Source: Diplolepis rosae
Lineage: Eukaryota; Arthropoda; Insecta; Hymenoptera; Diplolepididae
Direction: 5' to 3'
Assembly: GCA_030998225.1 (NCBI GenBank)
Contig: JAPYXD010000704.1
Coordinates: forward strand, 13,950,001-14,014,000
DNA length: 64,000 bases
The translations under genes and the position numbers were made by a program. The notes beneath the pieces are model-generated. The model did not search any database. It was not told where the DNA came from and worked only from the letters and a program-made list of their open reading frames with translations. This document shows positions 1 to 11,631 of the stretch, in pieces. Position 1 is the first letter of the stretch. Each line of letters starts with the position of its first letter.

Positions 1-1164
1 TACATTAAAATTATGCTAAAAACAATCAAATATTTGTTTTCAATTGTTTAAACCTCTTTTGAGTGAAGATGTAAAATTTACTGTTTCAACTTGTCTTACT
101 AAAAACACGAGTATTATTATATTCAAATTAAAACATCTTTAAGGCCTAGTTTTATCTTGCAGGTACCTACGTTACCGTCATTCTCTTTTTATATGAAAGA
201 TAGTGTCGGTAACGTAGGAATCTGTGTTTATTACATAGCCTTATTTAAAAATATATTTCCTAAGGTAATTTTTTTTACATAGACGAAATATTTCAGAGAT
301 TTATTTTTTTAATTGTAATAAAAACAAACTTTTGAAATTTATTGTTAAAAAGTTATAGGAAAATCATTACAGGAATAATTATTCCAAAAAAAAATTTCAA
401 ATGAAAGATTAAATGTAGAAATTACATTGAAATAAATGTTAAATATATTTTTAAGAGAAATTACAAACGAAAGAGTTATTCTTATAATGATTTTTCAAGA
501 AAAACTTTTCGTAAGGCCGGCCCCTTAATTCCTAAACGTTTATTTATCTTGAACCAATTTTCAACTTCAATTTTTTGAGTGGTGGACTGAAATTATATTT
601 ATTGCATTTAACTAAAAGGGAAAAAAACTAAATAACAAGGTGCGTCGAACTTATATGAGGTTGTAGAAAATTTACCGAAATCGTTCACGTGTGGAGATAA
701 GTTCGTTGCACTCTCTTCACCTTTCTCTACGTTATATTCCATCTTTCATCAACAGAAAAAGTATAATCATGTGTGCATCCCAATTCTCGAAATTTCTGAC
801 TTATCAAACTTATTAACAATTTTAATGAATTTATCACGTTACATCAAAAGCTAATTTGTTAAGGGAGCAATCTTATTCAAAATGAAAAATAGCTCGACAT
901 TATTTAATATGATTATAATAATTTGTGACTTAGAAAATGTTAAAAAATGGATCACATTTCAGTAAACTTTAAAAATATAGAGTAAAATTTCAAAATGTAC
1001 GTCACAAATTATTAGAATAATATTGAATAATTTCAAATTAATTAGTTGAGTTTGAAATTTTTGTCACTGCCTACATTATCGGAGGATCACTATAGTCACG
1101 TATCAGATAGGATACGTTATCGACAGGTGTCCTCATGGACAATTTCAAACTCTTATACCGCAAT
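1..1164. other. AT-rich noncoding DNA
   Basis: No exon, RNA gene or recognisable transposase is visible here. Two small inverted repeats are present: the perfect 12-bp stem at 166-218, and a weaker pair around 910-1013 (TTTGTGAC and GTCACAAA arms) that may be a short MITE relic. Confidence 0.5.
166..218. repeat. Short perfect hairpin
   Basis: CCTACGTTACCG at 166-177 is repeated in inverted orientation as CGGTAACGTAGG at 207-218 with a 29-nt loop. The stem is perfect and richer in GC than its surroundings. It could be a tiny MITE or a structured element; the window does not decide. Confidence 0.45.
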
Positions 1165-1535
1165 TTAAAATAAAAACAATTTATTTCTTCCACAAATTAT
1201 TTATTATTATATCATTTTTAGTAATTAAATGTGAAATTGTTGATTTTTGAAGGCTTTGTTGCAAGTTTAATTTCCTTCAATTTTTATTTACCCAATGTCT
1301 AGGAATTTAAAAAAATTTAAGTTTCTTGTCCTGGTTTTGGCCTGGCGAAAGCGCCAAATCATTCCTGGACCGAATAATCAGATATTTTAGAAACCCGGAA
1401 GATCGCTTGAACCTCTCTGGGCCACGGTAAAAAATTTTCATAAACTTGATTAAATTTGGCCAAAAAATTGTAGTTTTATGGAAGTTTTCTTGTAATATTA
1501 TACAAAAAGATAAAAGTAATTATAAAAAAATACCC
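1165..1535. repeat. Left copy of direct repeat flanking the minisatellite
   Basis: This ~370-bp block, which includes the phrase GGCCTGGCGAAAGCGCCAAA, recurs in the same orientation at 4378-4705 with scattered substitutions and a deletion near its start. The two copies bracket the minisatellite at 1536-4377. The array may therefore have expanded inside a duplicated segment, or the pair may be terminal direct repeats of an unrecognised element. Confidence 0.7.
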
Positions 1536-1632
1536 TAAAATATATTGAGCTATGTGAAGTATCTCTAAGTATGTAAAATATATTAAATATTCTGAAATAT
1601 TGTTAAATAGTCTTAAATACCTTGAAATATAC

Positions 1633-2025
1633 TTAACCCTTTAACGCCCAGATGTGCAAAATTTTCACGTTGACTACAATATCGTACCATTTATAGAAAA
1701 AAGATGAAAAAGGATCGAAAACTCCATATCCTACCGTTTTTGGGGTCGCTGTTTCGAATGGCACAGACAGAATTCTCAAAAAATGATGCTAAACCCTTTA
1801 TTTTCCCAAAAATACACAAAAAAACGCTATTTTTGGGGTACGACTTTTTTTTTTAATTTAAATTTTCACTATGTTACCGACACTTAGGCATCTTCTAACT
1901 TATCAGAAACGTGTTCTCGAGACTTGTACTTTTAAAATATGCATTGAAATATTTTATTTTTCTTTGTTCTCTAATTCGAAATGGCGTCTGGACGTTTGGA
2001 ATTTTTTGAAATTGAGAAGGGTTAA
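1633..2025. mobile_element. TTAA-target element (CCCTTT termini), in minisatellite
   Basis: The element starts TTAACCCTTTAACGCCC and ends GAAGGGTTAA, so the TTAA is duplicated on both sides and the ends are inverted. The surrounding array contains the uninterrupted site TACTTAAGTACC near 2371-2382, which is the empty-site sequence. No coding capacity is visible. TTAA duplication and CCC ends fit a piggyBac-type MITE by established knowledge; no transposase proves it. Confidence 0.75.
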
Positions 2026-3936
2026 GTACCTAAATATATCTTGAAGTACTCTTAAATATCCGGAAGTACATTGAAATATACTAAAATAATTTCCAATATT
2101 CTGAAATACTTTGAAATATAATGACGTACCATAAAATATCCTGAAGTACGTTGAAATATTTGAAGCTAAGTGAAGTATTGCGAAGTATGTTAAATATCCT
2201 GAAGCACCCTAAATATTCTGAAGTATGTGAAGTACCTTGAAGTATGTGAAATACCCTAAAGTACCCTGAAATATTTTGAGGTATCTGAAGGATCTCAAAG
2301 TATGTAAAATATATTAAAGTATATGAAATATTCTGAAATATTTGTAAATAATTTTAAATGCCTTGAAATATACTTAAGTACCTAAAAAAATCTCAAAGTA
2401 CTCTTAAATATCCTGAAGTACATTGAAATATCCTAAAATAATTTCTAATATTCTGAAATACTTTGAAATATAATTGCGTACTATGAAATATTCTAAAGTT
2501 CTTTTGAAATATTTGAAGCTAAGTGAAGTATTGCGAAGTATTTAAAATATTTTGAAGTATGTGAAATATCCTGAAGTACCCTAAATATTCTGAAGTATGT
2601 GAAGTACCTTGAAGTATGTGAAATACCCTAAAGTACCCTGAAATATTTTGAGGTATTTGAAGTATCTCAAAGTATGTAAAATATATTAAAGTATATGAAA
2701 TATTCTGAAATATTTTTAAATAATCTTAAATACCCTGAAATATCCTAAAGTACGTTGAAATTATTTAAGCTAAGTGAAGTATTTCAAAGTATGTGAAATA
2801 CCCTGAAGTACCCTAAATATTTTGAAGTATGTGAAGTACCTTGAAGTATGTGAAATACCCTAAAGTACCCTGAAATATTTTAAGGTATTTGAAGTATCTC
2901 AAAGTATGTAAAATATATTAAAGTATATGAAATATTCTGAAATATTTTTAAATAATCTTAAATACCCTGAAATATCCTAAAGTACGTTGAAATTATTTAA
3001 GCTAAGTGAAGTATTTCAAAGTATGTGAAATATCCTGAAGCACCCTAAGTATTCTGAAGTATGTGAAGTACCTTGAAGTATGTGAAATACCCTAAAGTAC
3101 CCTGAAATATTTTGAGGTATCTGAAGTATCTCAAAGTATGCAAAATATATTAAAGTATATGAAATATTCTGAAATATTTTTAAATTTCTTTTAAAATTCT
3201 TCAATATTTGAATCTTAAATACCTTGGAATATACTTAAGTACCTAAAAAAATCTTGAAGTACTGTTAAATATCCTGAAGTACATGGAAATATCCTAAAAT
3301 AATTTCTAATATTCCGAAATACTTTGAAATATAATTACGAACCATGAAATATCCTAAAGTACGTTGAAATATTTGAAGCTAAGTGAAGTATTGCGAAGTA
3401 TGTCAAATATCCTGAAATACCCTAAATATTCTGAAGTATGTGAAGTACCTTGAAGTATGTGAAATACCCTAAAGTACCCTGAAATATTTTGAGGTATCTG
3501 AAGTATCTCAAAGTATGTAAAATATATTAATGAATATGGAATATTCTGAAATATTTTTAAATAATCTTAAATACCTTGAAATATACTCAAGTACCTAAAA
3601 AAATCGTACAGTACTCTTAAATATCTTGGATAATTGAAATATCCTAAAATGATTTCTAATATTCTGAAATACTTTGAAATATAATTGCGTACCATGAAAT
3701 ATTCTAAAGTACTTTGAAATATTTGAAGCTAACTGAAGTATTGCGAATTATATCAAATATCCTGAAGCACCCTAAATATTCTGAAGTATGTGAAGTTCCT
3801 TGAAGTATGTGAAATACCCTAAAGTACCCTGAAATATTTTAAGGTATCTGAAGTATCTCAAAGTATGTAAAATATGTTAAAGTATATGAAATATTCTGAA
3901 ATATTTTTAAATAATCTTAAATACCTTGAAATGTAC

Positions 3937-4255
3937 TTAAGGGGTTACATCACCCAGGCGCGCCGAAAAACTAAGCTTTCTTTGTGAATTTTTTTCTCGA
4001 GTTGTATGTGATGGATCAAAATAAAATCTTAGGGCTTTATTACACATATATTCAAGTTCTCAAAAATATTTGTTATTAAAAAATTTACAACAAAATGGCT
4101 TCGTGGCAGTATAATAAAAGAAAACACAATTTTTTGAAGGAGGAAAAGGGTGTGCAGTCCTAAAATTTTATTTTGATCCATCACATACAACTCGAGAAAA
4201 AAATCCACAAAGAAAGCTTAGTTTTTCGGCGCGCCTGGGTGATGTAACCCCTTAA
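3937..4255. mobile_element. TTAA-target MITE with ~100-bp inverted repeats
   Basis: The left end TTAAGGGGTTACATCACCC is mirrored at the right by GGGTGATGTAACCCCTTAA, and the similarity continues inward for about 100 bp, including a mirrored CTCGAGTTGTATGTGATGG. The TTAA is duplicated, and the host array reads GTAC-TTAA-GTACC when the element is removed. The element is 319 bp long and noncoding. Confidence 0.85.
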
Positions 4256-4377
4256 GTACCATTAAGTACCTTGTAGTACTCTGAAATATCCTGTAGTACT
4301 CTGAAATATCCTGAAGTGCATTGAAATATCCTAAAATAATTTCACATATTCTGAAATACTTTGAAAAATACTTACTT

Positions 4378-4705
4378 GCTACGGAATTAAATAAAAAAAA
4401 ACAATTTATTTCTTCCACAAATTTTGTTGCAAGTTAAATTTCTTTCAATTTCTTTTACCCAATGTCTAGGAATTTGAAAAAATTCAAGTTCTTTGTCCTG
4501 GTTTTGGCCTGGCGAAAGCGCCAAACCATTCCTGGACCGAATAATCAGATATTTTAGAAATCCGGAAGATCACTTGAACCTTTTCTGGGCCACGGCAAAA
4601 TTTCCTCATAAACTTGATTAAATTTGGACAAAAAATTGTAGTTTTATAAAAGTTTTCTTATAATATTATACAAAAAGATGGAAATAATTATAAAAAAATA
4701 TAATT
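4378..4705. repeat. Right copy of direct repeat flanking the minisatellite
   Basis: This matches 1165-1535 in direct orientation and includes the same ATTCCTGGACCGAATAATCA phrase. It closes the minisatellite region. Confidence 0.7.
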
Positions 4706-6299
4706 TTATAGAAATTAATTTTTTTCATCACTACTAATTGATTCTAGAAATTTTGAATGAATGATAACTGTATTTACAGAAAGCAAATGTATACATTTTT
4801 TATGGAAACAGTCCTTTTTGTAAAAAAAACGAAACACAGATCGTAGGTCAAAGACTTATTTCTATATTTTTGAACTTTGGATGATACTTTGTATGTGGAG
4901 AAATTCATTCTCGTATTTAAACATAGAAATCTACAGCTTCAACGTCAAGGTCAAGTTTTATTCAGTGAACCACTCAGGAATAAAATTGTGGAGGGGAATA
5001 CCTCTACCGATTACTGGACAGGTTGGTACCGTAAAGTCCAGTTGTACACTAGCTTCTCAACTAAAAGATTCATTTCAAGAATTCATTCAGAGAGTAAATA
5101 ACTTTCTACGTACATATCAATCAAACGTAAGTCTTTTCTATATTTATGTCTTGTTTTTAGGTTATTTTAAAAATATAATTTAACAAAAGTTGTAAAATTA
5201 ATAATGCTTTATAAAAAGTAAATAATTACTTTTTTAATTTCAATTAGTAACTGATTTATAACCATTCAGTTTTTTTAACTTACATTCACTGAAAAATTAG
5301 TAACAAAAACTACTGATTACAATTAAAAGCCTGGTTTTATAAATCTGAATTGCTTCAATTTAACTGATGTAATTAGTCGATTTCATGGCTAACATTTTGC
5401 TTTGTCAATTAAAGATTTATTATATATAAAGTAATTTTCATAGACAGTATTGTTATATTTATAATAAGCTTATATAAATTTTTAACATAACTCTCAAATA
5501 TTGATATACGTCACTATTTACAATATAAAATTGCTGAATAAATGACATAAAAATCGTGTAAACCCAATTATGGGAGTTTTTTAATTTTGGTATTCTAAAC
5601 ATAATACTGTTTTTCAATAAATATTAAGTTTGGCAATCGCTTTGGCAAAATAATAATATTTAGCGGTACCCCTCATTTTTTTTTAAATTTTTATTCCTGT
5701 ACAGTATTTACCAAGTTTTTTTTTCAATCGAATTGAGCACAATTTTTCATGTAGATCAATAAAGCTAATTTTTATCATAAAGATAAAAATAAAAAATCAT
5801 CAAACTAATTTTGAAGGCAACAAGTCTGATCGCTTTTTAAATTTTATTATCAAACTAGAAAGAAAACTCTTTTTTTTCCATTAGACTTTATTTTCAGAGT
5901 AAGACTAGCTAGCCTTGAAATTTTTATTTTGCCAGTAAAAAGATCAAATATCATAGCGCACTTAATGTGATCACAAAAACAACTTTTTGTCTTTATCTGA
6001 ATGTGAGCACATTGCAAAAAATAATAATTAAACTTATAGTAATTAATATATTAATATCATGAATCTTCAACTTTCAATCATTAATGAAAATGTCTATAAA
6101 AAAACTAATAACGAAAAAGATAATACGTCGATAAATGGTGATATAATGGAATAATTATTAAAGTAATTATTTATGAAATAAATACAATCGTATTGACTAT
6201 CAATAACTTAAATCATTTGTACTCTTACATAAGTCAATAGGTCATAATACTTTAAATATCAAACGATTAAGAAATAGCTTTTCATAGATATATATATAT

Positions 6300-6334
<35 letters not shown>

Positions 6335-6391
6335 TACTGACCTTTTTGTTATTCAATAATTAACTAATCTTAACATTTTTTTTTGCAGATT
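4706..6391 (+). other. Region upstream of the dehydrogenase, possible 5' noncoding exon
   Basis: The exon holding the dehydrogenase start codon is preceded by a polypyrimidine tract and TTTTGCAG ending at 6388, so an upstream noncoding exon is likely. A candidate ends near 5127 before GTAAGTCTT; a TCATTCAG initiator-like sequence lies just upstream near 5083. This is inference. The remainder is AT-rich and otherwise featureless, apart from the (TA)n run. Confidence 0.3.
6287..6330. repeat. (TA)n microsatellite
   Basis: A nearly pure TA dinucleotide run lies about 60 bp upstream of the dehydrogenase coding exon. Confidence 0.9.
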
Positions 6392-9300
6392 ATGTATTTG
6401 AGTTTTATAACTTGCTCAGCTCTGCTTCTTTTAGCAGCAGTTGTCTTGTTAGGTGGTGTATTTTTCTTCCTCCTTGCATTAAAATTGTACGTGTACTTTA
6501 GCTTGGGTGTGTGTAAAAGCAAGAGTAAAATGAATGGAAAAACTGCCCTGATTACTGGATGCACATCTGGAATTGGAAAAGAGACAGCCAGGGATTTTGC
6601 AAAACGTGGTGCTCGAGTTATTATGGCATGCAGAAATGTGGAGAGTGCCAACAAATTAAAAGGTCTTCACAAAAATCTCTTCAATTCTGTTAATTTGTCT
6701 TATTAATTACCAATTAAATCTCAAGAATACACTATCTGATTGTTCACGAAACCTGATCAAACTTTCTTTTATGTCGTGCATACTTTCTTTAATGGAATAT
6801 AAAATAGGGAATATTCATTAAGTTTTGATCGTTTCAACGAAGCAGAACTGGATTAATGAATAAAATTTAATTGATCCTGAATAAATTAAAGTCCATAGTT
6901 TACCTTGTGATATTCATATTAATAATCTTGACTTTTTTTCACTACTCTCTAAATATGAATTAGTGAGAAGTCGGTCACTAATTTGCTTTAGTGAAAATTC
7001 CTGCTAATCATTAGTTATTTTTCACTACAACTTTAGTGAAAAATTGAAAGTTACTAAAAGAAATAGTGAAAGATGATTAATGATTAGTAGACATTTTCAC
7101 TAAAGCTAATTAGTGACTGAATTCTAACTAATTGAGATTTAGAGAGTAGAGACACGCAATGAATATTCAATAATTCCTTTTTTGTGATTACGAATAAAAT
7201 TAAATATTTTAAGAAGTTGATGGAAAAAATTTCGTTTTCTCTGAATGACGATGTCAGGTTAAATATATATCGACGTCTTTCAATGTGAAATGTGTCAGTA
7301 CGAAGAAAGTGCCAACCTAGAAACCGGCAGGCTTTCATAAACTTCTTAATTTTGCAAATGTATTCACAATTTCTTCATCGATTCGAAGGTTTTATTGTTT
7401 TTTAATTATAGCTTCATATTCCGAATTGTCGATTAGACATTTCTGAAAGTATAATTAATTTTCTTCTAATTAGACTGATATTGATTAAAATTCGATTAAT
7501 TTTCACTCTTTCAAAAAACTTTAAAAAAATAATTAGTACTTTTTTAATTAGTTTATTTAAAGAATGCGCAGGAGGACAAAGATTTCTATCTTTGAATAAT
7601 ATATATAAAATAGTAAAACACCTCAAATGATAATTCTCTCTTTACAGATGAATTTGTAAAAGAAACAGGAAATGAAAACATAGTTGTTCGAAAATTGGAC
7701 TTATCATCGTTAAAATCCGTGCGTGAATTTGCTGACCAGATCAATAAAGAGGAAAAAAGATTGGATGTGTTGATACATAACGCAGGAACAGCAGAGACTT
7801 TCACAAAGAAAGTTACAGAAGATGGACTCGAGATGACTATGGCCACTAATCATTATGGGCCGTTTCTTCTAACACATCTTTTAATTGGTCAGTACATATG
7901 TATAAATATATAATATAACACAGTATTAGAAAAAGTAGGAAATGTATTTTATATTCAGCCAAATCATGAAACTTTATTTTTAATTAGTGCCTTTCTCTTT
8001 TTTTTCATGCAGTAAATCAATTCTATGAATCATCTTTTAAGTAGGGAAAGTACCTCAGAGTCAGCGCACTATAAAAATTCCTTGTTAGAGAAAAATTTGT
8101 GTTTCATATCAATTTCTTTTTTTTTAAAAGTTGAGACATGGAATGTTAAATAATTTTCCTCAATAACAGACTTTACATTTTATCTATTCCAAAAACCATG
8201 TATAACCTAAGTCTAATGTTTATTTTTATTTTTCTTTTCTGAACTAATTAAGCAAACCATGCATAAAAAATTTGATAAGAAACTTATGAAAAGCGAAGGC
8301 CTGGTGCTGGAAAACACGTTAACCACAGGGAAAGTTCAGTTTTTGGTAGTAAAATTTTCTATTGCGTTCGTGAGTGTGCAGTTATCAATACAGCGAACAA
8401 CAAAAAATACAAAAACACGAAAAAAAACCATTAAAAAACCCAAAAAACAACACAAAAAACTACAAATCACTTTACTGGTCTGGAGCATGACACTGCAGTT
8501 GAGATATATTTAAAAACACCAAAAAACACAAAGGACCTGGAAAAACACAAAAACACAAGAAACCTGAAAAAGTAGAACCAACACAAAAATCATAATAACA
8601 TAAAAACAAAAGAGCAAAAAAGATTTTAATACTAATCACTTTACTTACATAGATCATGGCACAATCATTGAAATATATTTTAAAAAACACAAAAGCCCAA
8701 AAACATGAAAAACACAAAGAACCCAAAAAACAAAAACAACACAAAAAATCACAGAAATGCAAAACTAAAAACAAAAGCGCCAAAAGGAGCACAGTTACAA
8801 AAGGGTTTCAGCCTTAATGGAAGACAGAATTTTATAAAAACTTACACCAACACTAAGAGTAACACACGGAAAAATTAAAAAATTAACAAGTTAAAGAAAT
8901 TAAACAGTTGAAAAATTAAAAAATAAATTAATTATTGTGAATTGATTAAAACTAAAAAAGTAATTGGTGTTTTTATAAAATTCTGTCTTCCATTAAGGCT
9001 GAAACCCTTTTGTAACTGTGCTCCTTTTGGCGCTTATGTTTTTAGTTTTGCATTTCTGTGTTTTTTTTGTGTTGTTTCTGTTTTTTTGAGTTCTTTGTGT
9101 TTTTCGTGTTTCTGGGCTTTTGTGTTTTTTAAATGTATTTCAACGATTGTGCCGTGATCTATGTAAGTAAAGTGATTAGTATTAAAATCTTTCTTGCTCT
9201 TTTGTTTTTATGTTATTGTGATTTTTGTGTTGGTTCTATTTTTCAGGTTTCTTGTGTTTTTGTGTTTCTCCAGGTCCTTTGTGTTTTTTGGTGTTTTTAA

Positions 9301-10563
9301 ATATATCTCAACGACAGTGTCATGCTCCAGACCACTATAGTGATTTGTAGTTTTTTTATGTTGTTTTTTGGGTTTTTTCGAGTTTTTGTGTTTTTTGGTT
9401 TTCACTGTATTGATAACTGCACACTCACGAGCGCAATAGGAAATTTTACTACCAAAAACTGAACCTTCCCTGTGGTTGACGTGTTGTCCAGCACCAGGCC
9501 TTTGCTTTTCATGAGTTTCTTACCAAAATTTTTTATGCATGGTTTGCTTAATTAGTTCAAAACACAAAAACAAAAAAGAAAAATAAACATTGGTCTTAGG
9601 TTATTAAATGGCTCAAAGATTGCACGCATTTCAGCTTTTAATTATTTATTGTTGAGGTTTTATATTCTAAGATATTCTAGACACCCTTAATGGTTTCTAA
9701 AAAATCTGGCACTGAAGAGGGCCCACATCTGTGGCCGAAACGTTTGCCCATTGAAATTTTATGGTTTCCACCACCTAAAAGGTTGGAAAAAACGAACTGA
9801 CCCCATGCCAATTCAATCATCACACATGTATAAAATGTTGCATAATACATTTTTATAAAACTAACAAGCAACTCTCTGATAAAAATGATTAAATATAACG
9901 ATTTGTTTCATCTTTGACTATTTCAGATTTATTGAAACGATCAGCTCCAAGTCGAATAGTTGTTGTGGCTTCAGAACTCTACAGACTATCAACTTTAGAT
10001 CTGGACAACCCTAATCCAACAACTACATTCCCAGCCTATTTGTACTATGTTTCAAAATATGCAAATATCGTCTTCACTTTGGAATTGGCTCGTCGTCTTG
10101 AGGGCACTGGCGTGACAGCAAATTGCCTTCATCCAGGAATGATAGACAGTGGAATCTGGAGAAATGTTCCAGCTCCTTTGTCTTGGGGCCTGAAAATTAT
10201 CAGCAGATTATTTTTCAAGACACCAGAGCAGGGAGCTCAGACTTCAATTTATCTTGCTATTTCAGATGAAGTTTCTGGAGTTTCTGGCAAATACTTTTTG
10301 GACTGTCATGTGAGAAATTTGCTTTCATTGAATATTTTAGAAAGATAATTATAGCAAATTAAAGTTCCAATAATTATTTACTCTTGATTTATTTCAATTT
10401 AAAATAAGAATAGGAATTCAAAATTATCACTACTTAATTCAAACTATAATTTTTTTAGGAATCCAGCTTATCATCAGGAGTATCTGATCCTGCAAAAGGC
10501 AAAAAGTTCTGGGAAATATGCGAAGATTTAGTTAAACTCCAACCATCCGATCCAAAGATTTAA
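6392..10563 (+). CDS. Short-chain dehydrogenase, retinol dehydrogenase 11-14-like
   Basis: The coding exons are 6392-6662, 7648-7887, 9927-10309 and 10459-10563; their phases agree (1, 1, 0) and they give 332 residues ending in TAA. The ATG at 6392 is preferred because it opens a hydrophobic segment (about residues 2-38) just after a 3' splice site. Visible motifs are the Rossmann TGCTSGIG (55-62), LDLSS (107-111), NAG (135-137), S186 in VVVAS, YxxxK (Y210 to K214) and an HPG after it. The family reduces or oxidises retinoid-like substrates with NADP(H), usually anchored in the ER membrane by the N-terminus. The length is normal and no break is seen. Intron 1 holds a MITE; intron 2 holds a 1.3-kb palindrome and a retroelement scrap. 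The donor after exon 1 (GGTCTTC) is weak. The true substrate is unknown. Confidence 0.85.
6940..7155. mobile_element. MITE with ~75-bp inverted repeats in dehydrogenase intron 1
   Basis: ACTCTCTAAATATGAATTAG near 6942 is mirrored by CTAATTGAGATTTAGAGAGT near 7130-7149. The arms also share GTCACTAATT and GCTTTAGTGAAAAT. The element is noncoding and its superfamily is undetermined. Confidence 0.6.
8241..9558. mobile_element. Foldback palindrome in dehydrogenase intron 2
   Basis: The outer ends are exact mirrors: GAACTAATTAAGCAAACCAT at 8241 and ATGGTTTGCTTAATTAGTTC ending at 9558. The arms run roughly 8241-8860 and 8960-9558 with a loop of about 100 bp. They are rich in CAAAAAACACAAAAA-type runs, which create long open frames on both strands that are not genes. 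No transposase is visible. Arm divergence is modest, suggesting a fairly recent inversion or insertion. Confidence 0.85.
9680..9875 (+). mobile_element. Retroelement scrap with CTGAAGA-stem-GAAAC motif
   Basis: Positions 9705-9755 contain CTGAAGAGGGCCC, then CACATCTGTG and GCCGAAACGTTTGCC. The same block occurs in both arms of the large palindrome at 61055-63120. The layout resembles the hammerhead core reported in Penelope-like elements, but no helix I partner is evident. No coding sequence remains. Confidence 0.45.
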
Positions 10564-10680
10564 AGAAGAAATTATATAAATACATAAATTCCGCCCAAAA
10601 AAAGACTGTTATACATTCTACTCAATGGACTGATGTTTCCTTACTTTAAAATTTTAATTCTGTTTTTATACTCAGGTTAT

Positions 10681-11256
10681 TTAAGGGGTTAGTCGCAGTC
10701 AGAGGAGGAAGAACAGCGTACTTTTTGAGAATTTTTTTCTCTTATATATTTTTAAAATCATTTTAGCATCCAAAAGTATATAATTTTATTGATGCTTCGT
10801 CAAAATTTCTTTGAAAAATAATTAAAAATGAAAGAAAAACACGTAGTTTGTTGAGAATGTTTTGCGAAAGAGGTTCTGCGGTGACCATTCCAGTTCCTTA
10901 ATGGGTTATTCAAAATTTAAAATCCCAAATTATTTCTTTAATTTATTAGTTTTTACTGTGCTTGATTGTAGCTTGTCAAAAAAAAAAAAATGTTGACAAA
11001 ATGGTGACCGATCAAACTTGGACCTCCGATTTTTGCCTAAAAAATCACCCGTTTTTTGTTAATTAAAGAAAACGTTTTTAATGGAAAAAATATCTACGAT
11101 CAAGCACCGTACTTTTATATATCAAATAGCTCAGTCAATTTTTCTTGGATCGACTTCAAATTTGGAGATCATATTTTCAAGATGTTACACTATAAGAATA
11201 TGCAAAAACTCAAAGATCGATTTCTTTGAAAATTCTGATTGTGACTAATCCCTTAA
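10681..11256. mobile_element. TTAA-target element, GGGG termini
   Basis: The left end TTAAGGGGTTAGTCGCAGTC is mirrored by GATTGTGACTAATCCCTTAA at the right, so the TTAA is duplicated. It sits about 120 bp after the dehydrogenase stop codon and could lie in its 3' UTR. It is 576 bp and noncoding. Confidence 0.75.
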
Positions 11257-11631
11257 TAAATTCAGTTATAATTCTCTCATTAGTAACTATTTTGATTTCA
11301 ATAATCAATATTTATAATAGAACTGTTTTTTAGTTTTGTTTTCATTACTAGGTGTAATATTTACATTGGTAGATGATTGTATTGTTTTTAAATGATCTTT
11401 TATTTGTGTTAACTATCGAGTAGCTAAGATTCAAAATACTACTCAAAACAATATAAAACCGAACGAAAATAAAATGTCATCAAGATTAAATAAATCTCTT
11501 TTTTTTATCCTTCCTCTATTTCACAGTTTCTATAGTAAAAATAATACCCCGCGGAACAAATCCATCAATACGAAGCAAAAACTTTATTTCATAGCATCTT
11601 CATAGGTATGGACACATGGGTTTATATGAAT
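11257..11631. other. AT-rich spacer between two TTAA elements
   Basis: I see no gene or repeat boundary in this stretch. Confidence 0.4.

Larger units (their letters stand above)
1536..4377. repeat. Minisatellite array of ~10-nt units with higher-order repeats
   Basis: The stretch is made of degenerate ~10-nt units such as TGAAGTATGT, TGAAATACCC and TAAAGTACCC. Longer blocks recur: the phrase GAAGCTAAGTGAAGTATT(G/T) appears near 2163, 2515, 2767, 2998, 3375 and 3726, giving higher-order spacings of about 230-375 bp. Two TTAA-flanked elements (1633-2025 and 3937-4255) interrupt it. Open frames inside, such as 3016-3204, are by-products of the repeat and not genes. Confidence 0.85.

Noticed and set aside
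3016..3204. Open frame in the minisatellite
   Set aside because: It is built of the repeat units, which lack stops in one frame; there is no domain or start context.
4877..5183. Overlapping open frames upstream of the dehydrogenase
   Set aside because: No domain, and both could be chance frames. The region may instead be a noncoding first exon.
8259..9405. Several Lys- or Phe-rich open frames
   Set aside because: They are mirror products of A-rich arms in the palindrome.
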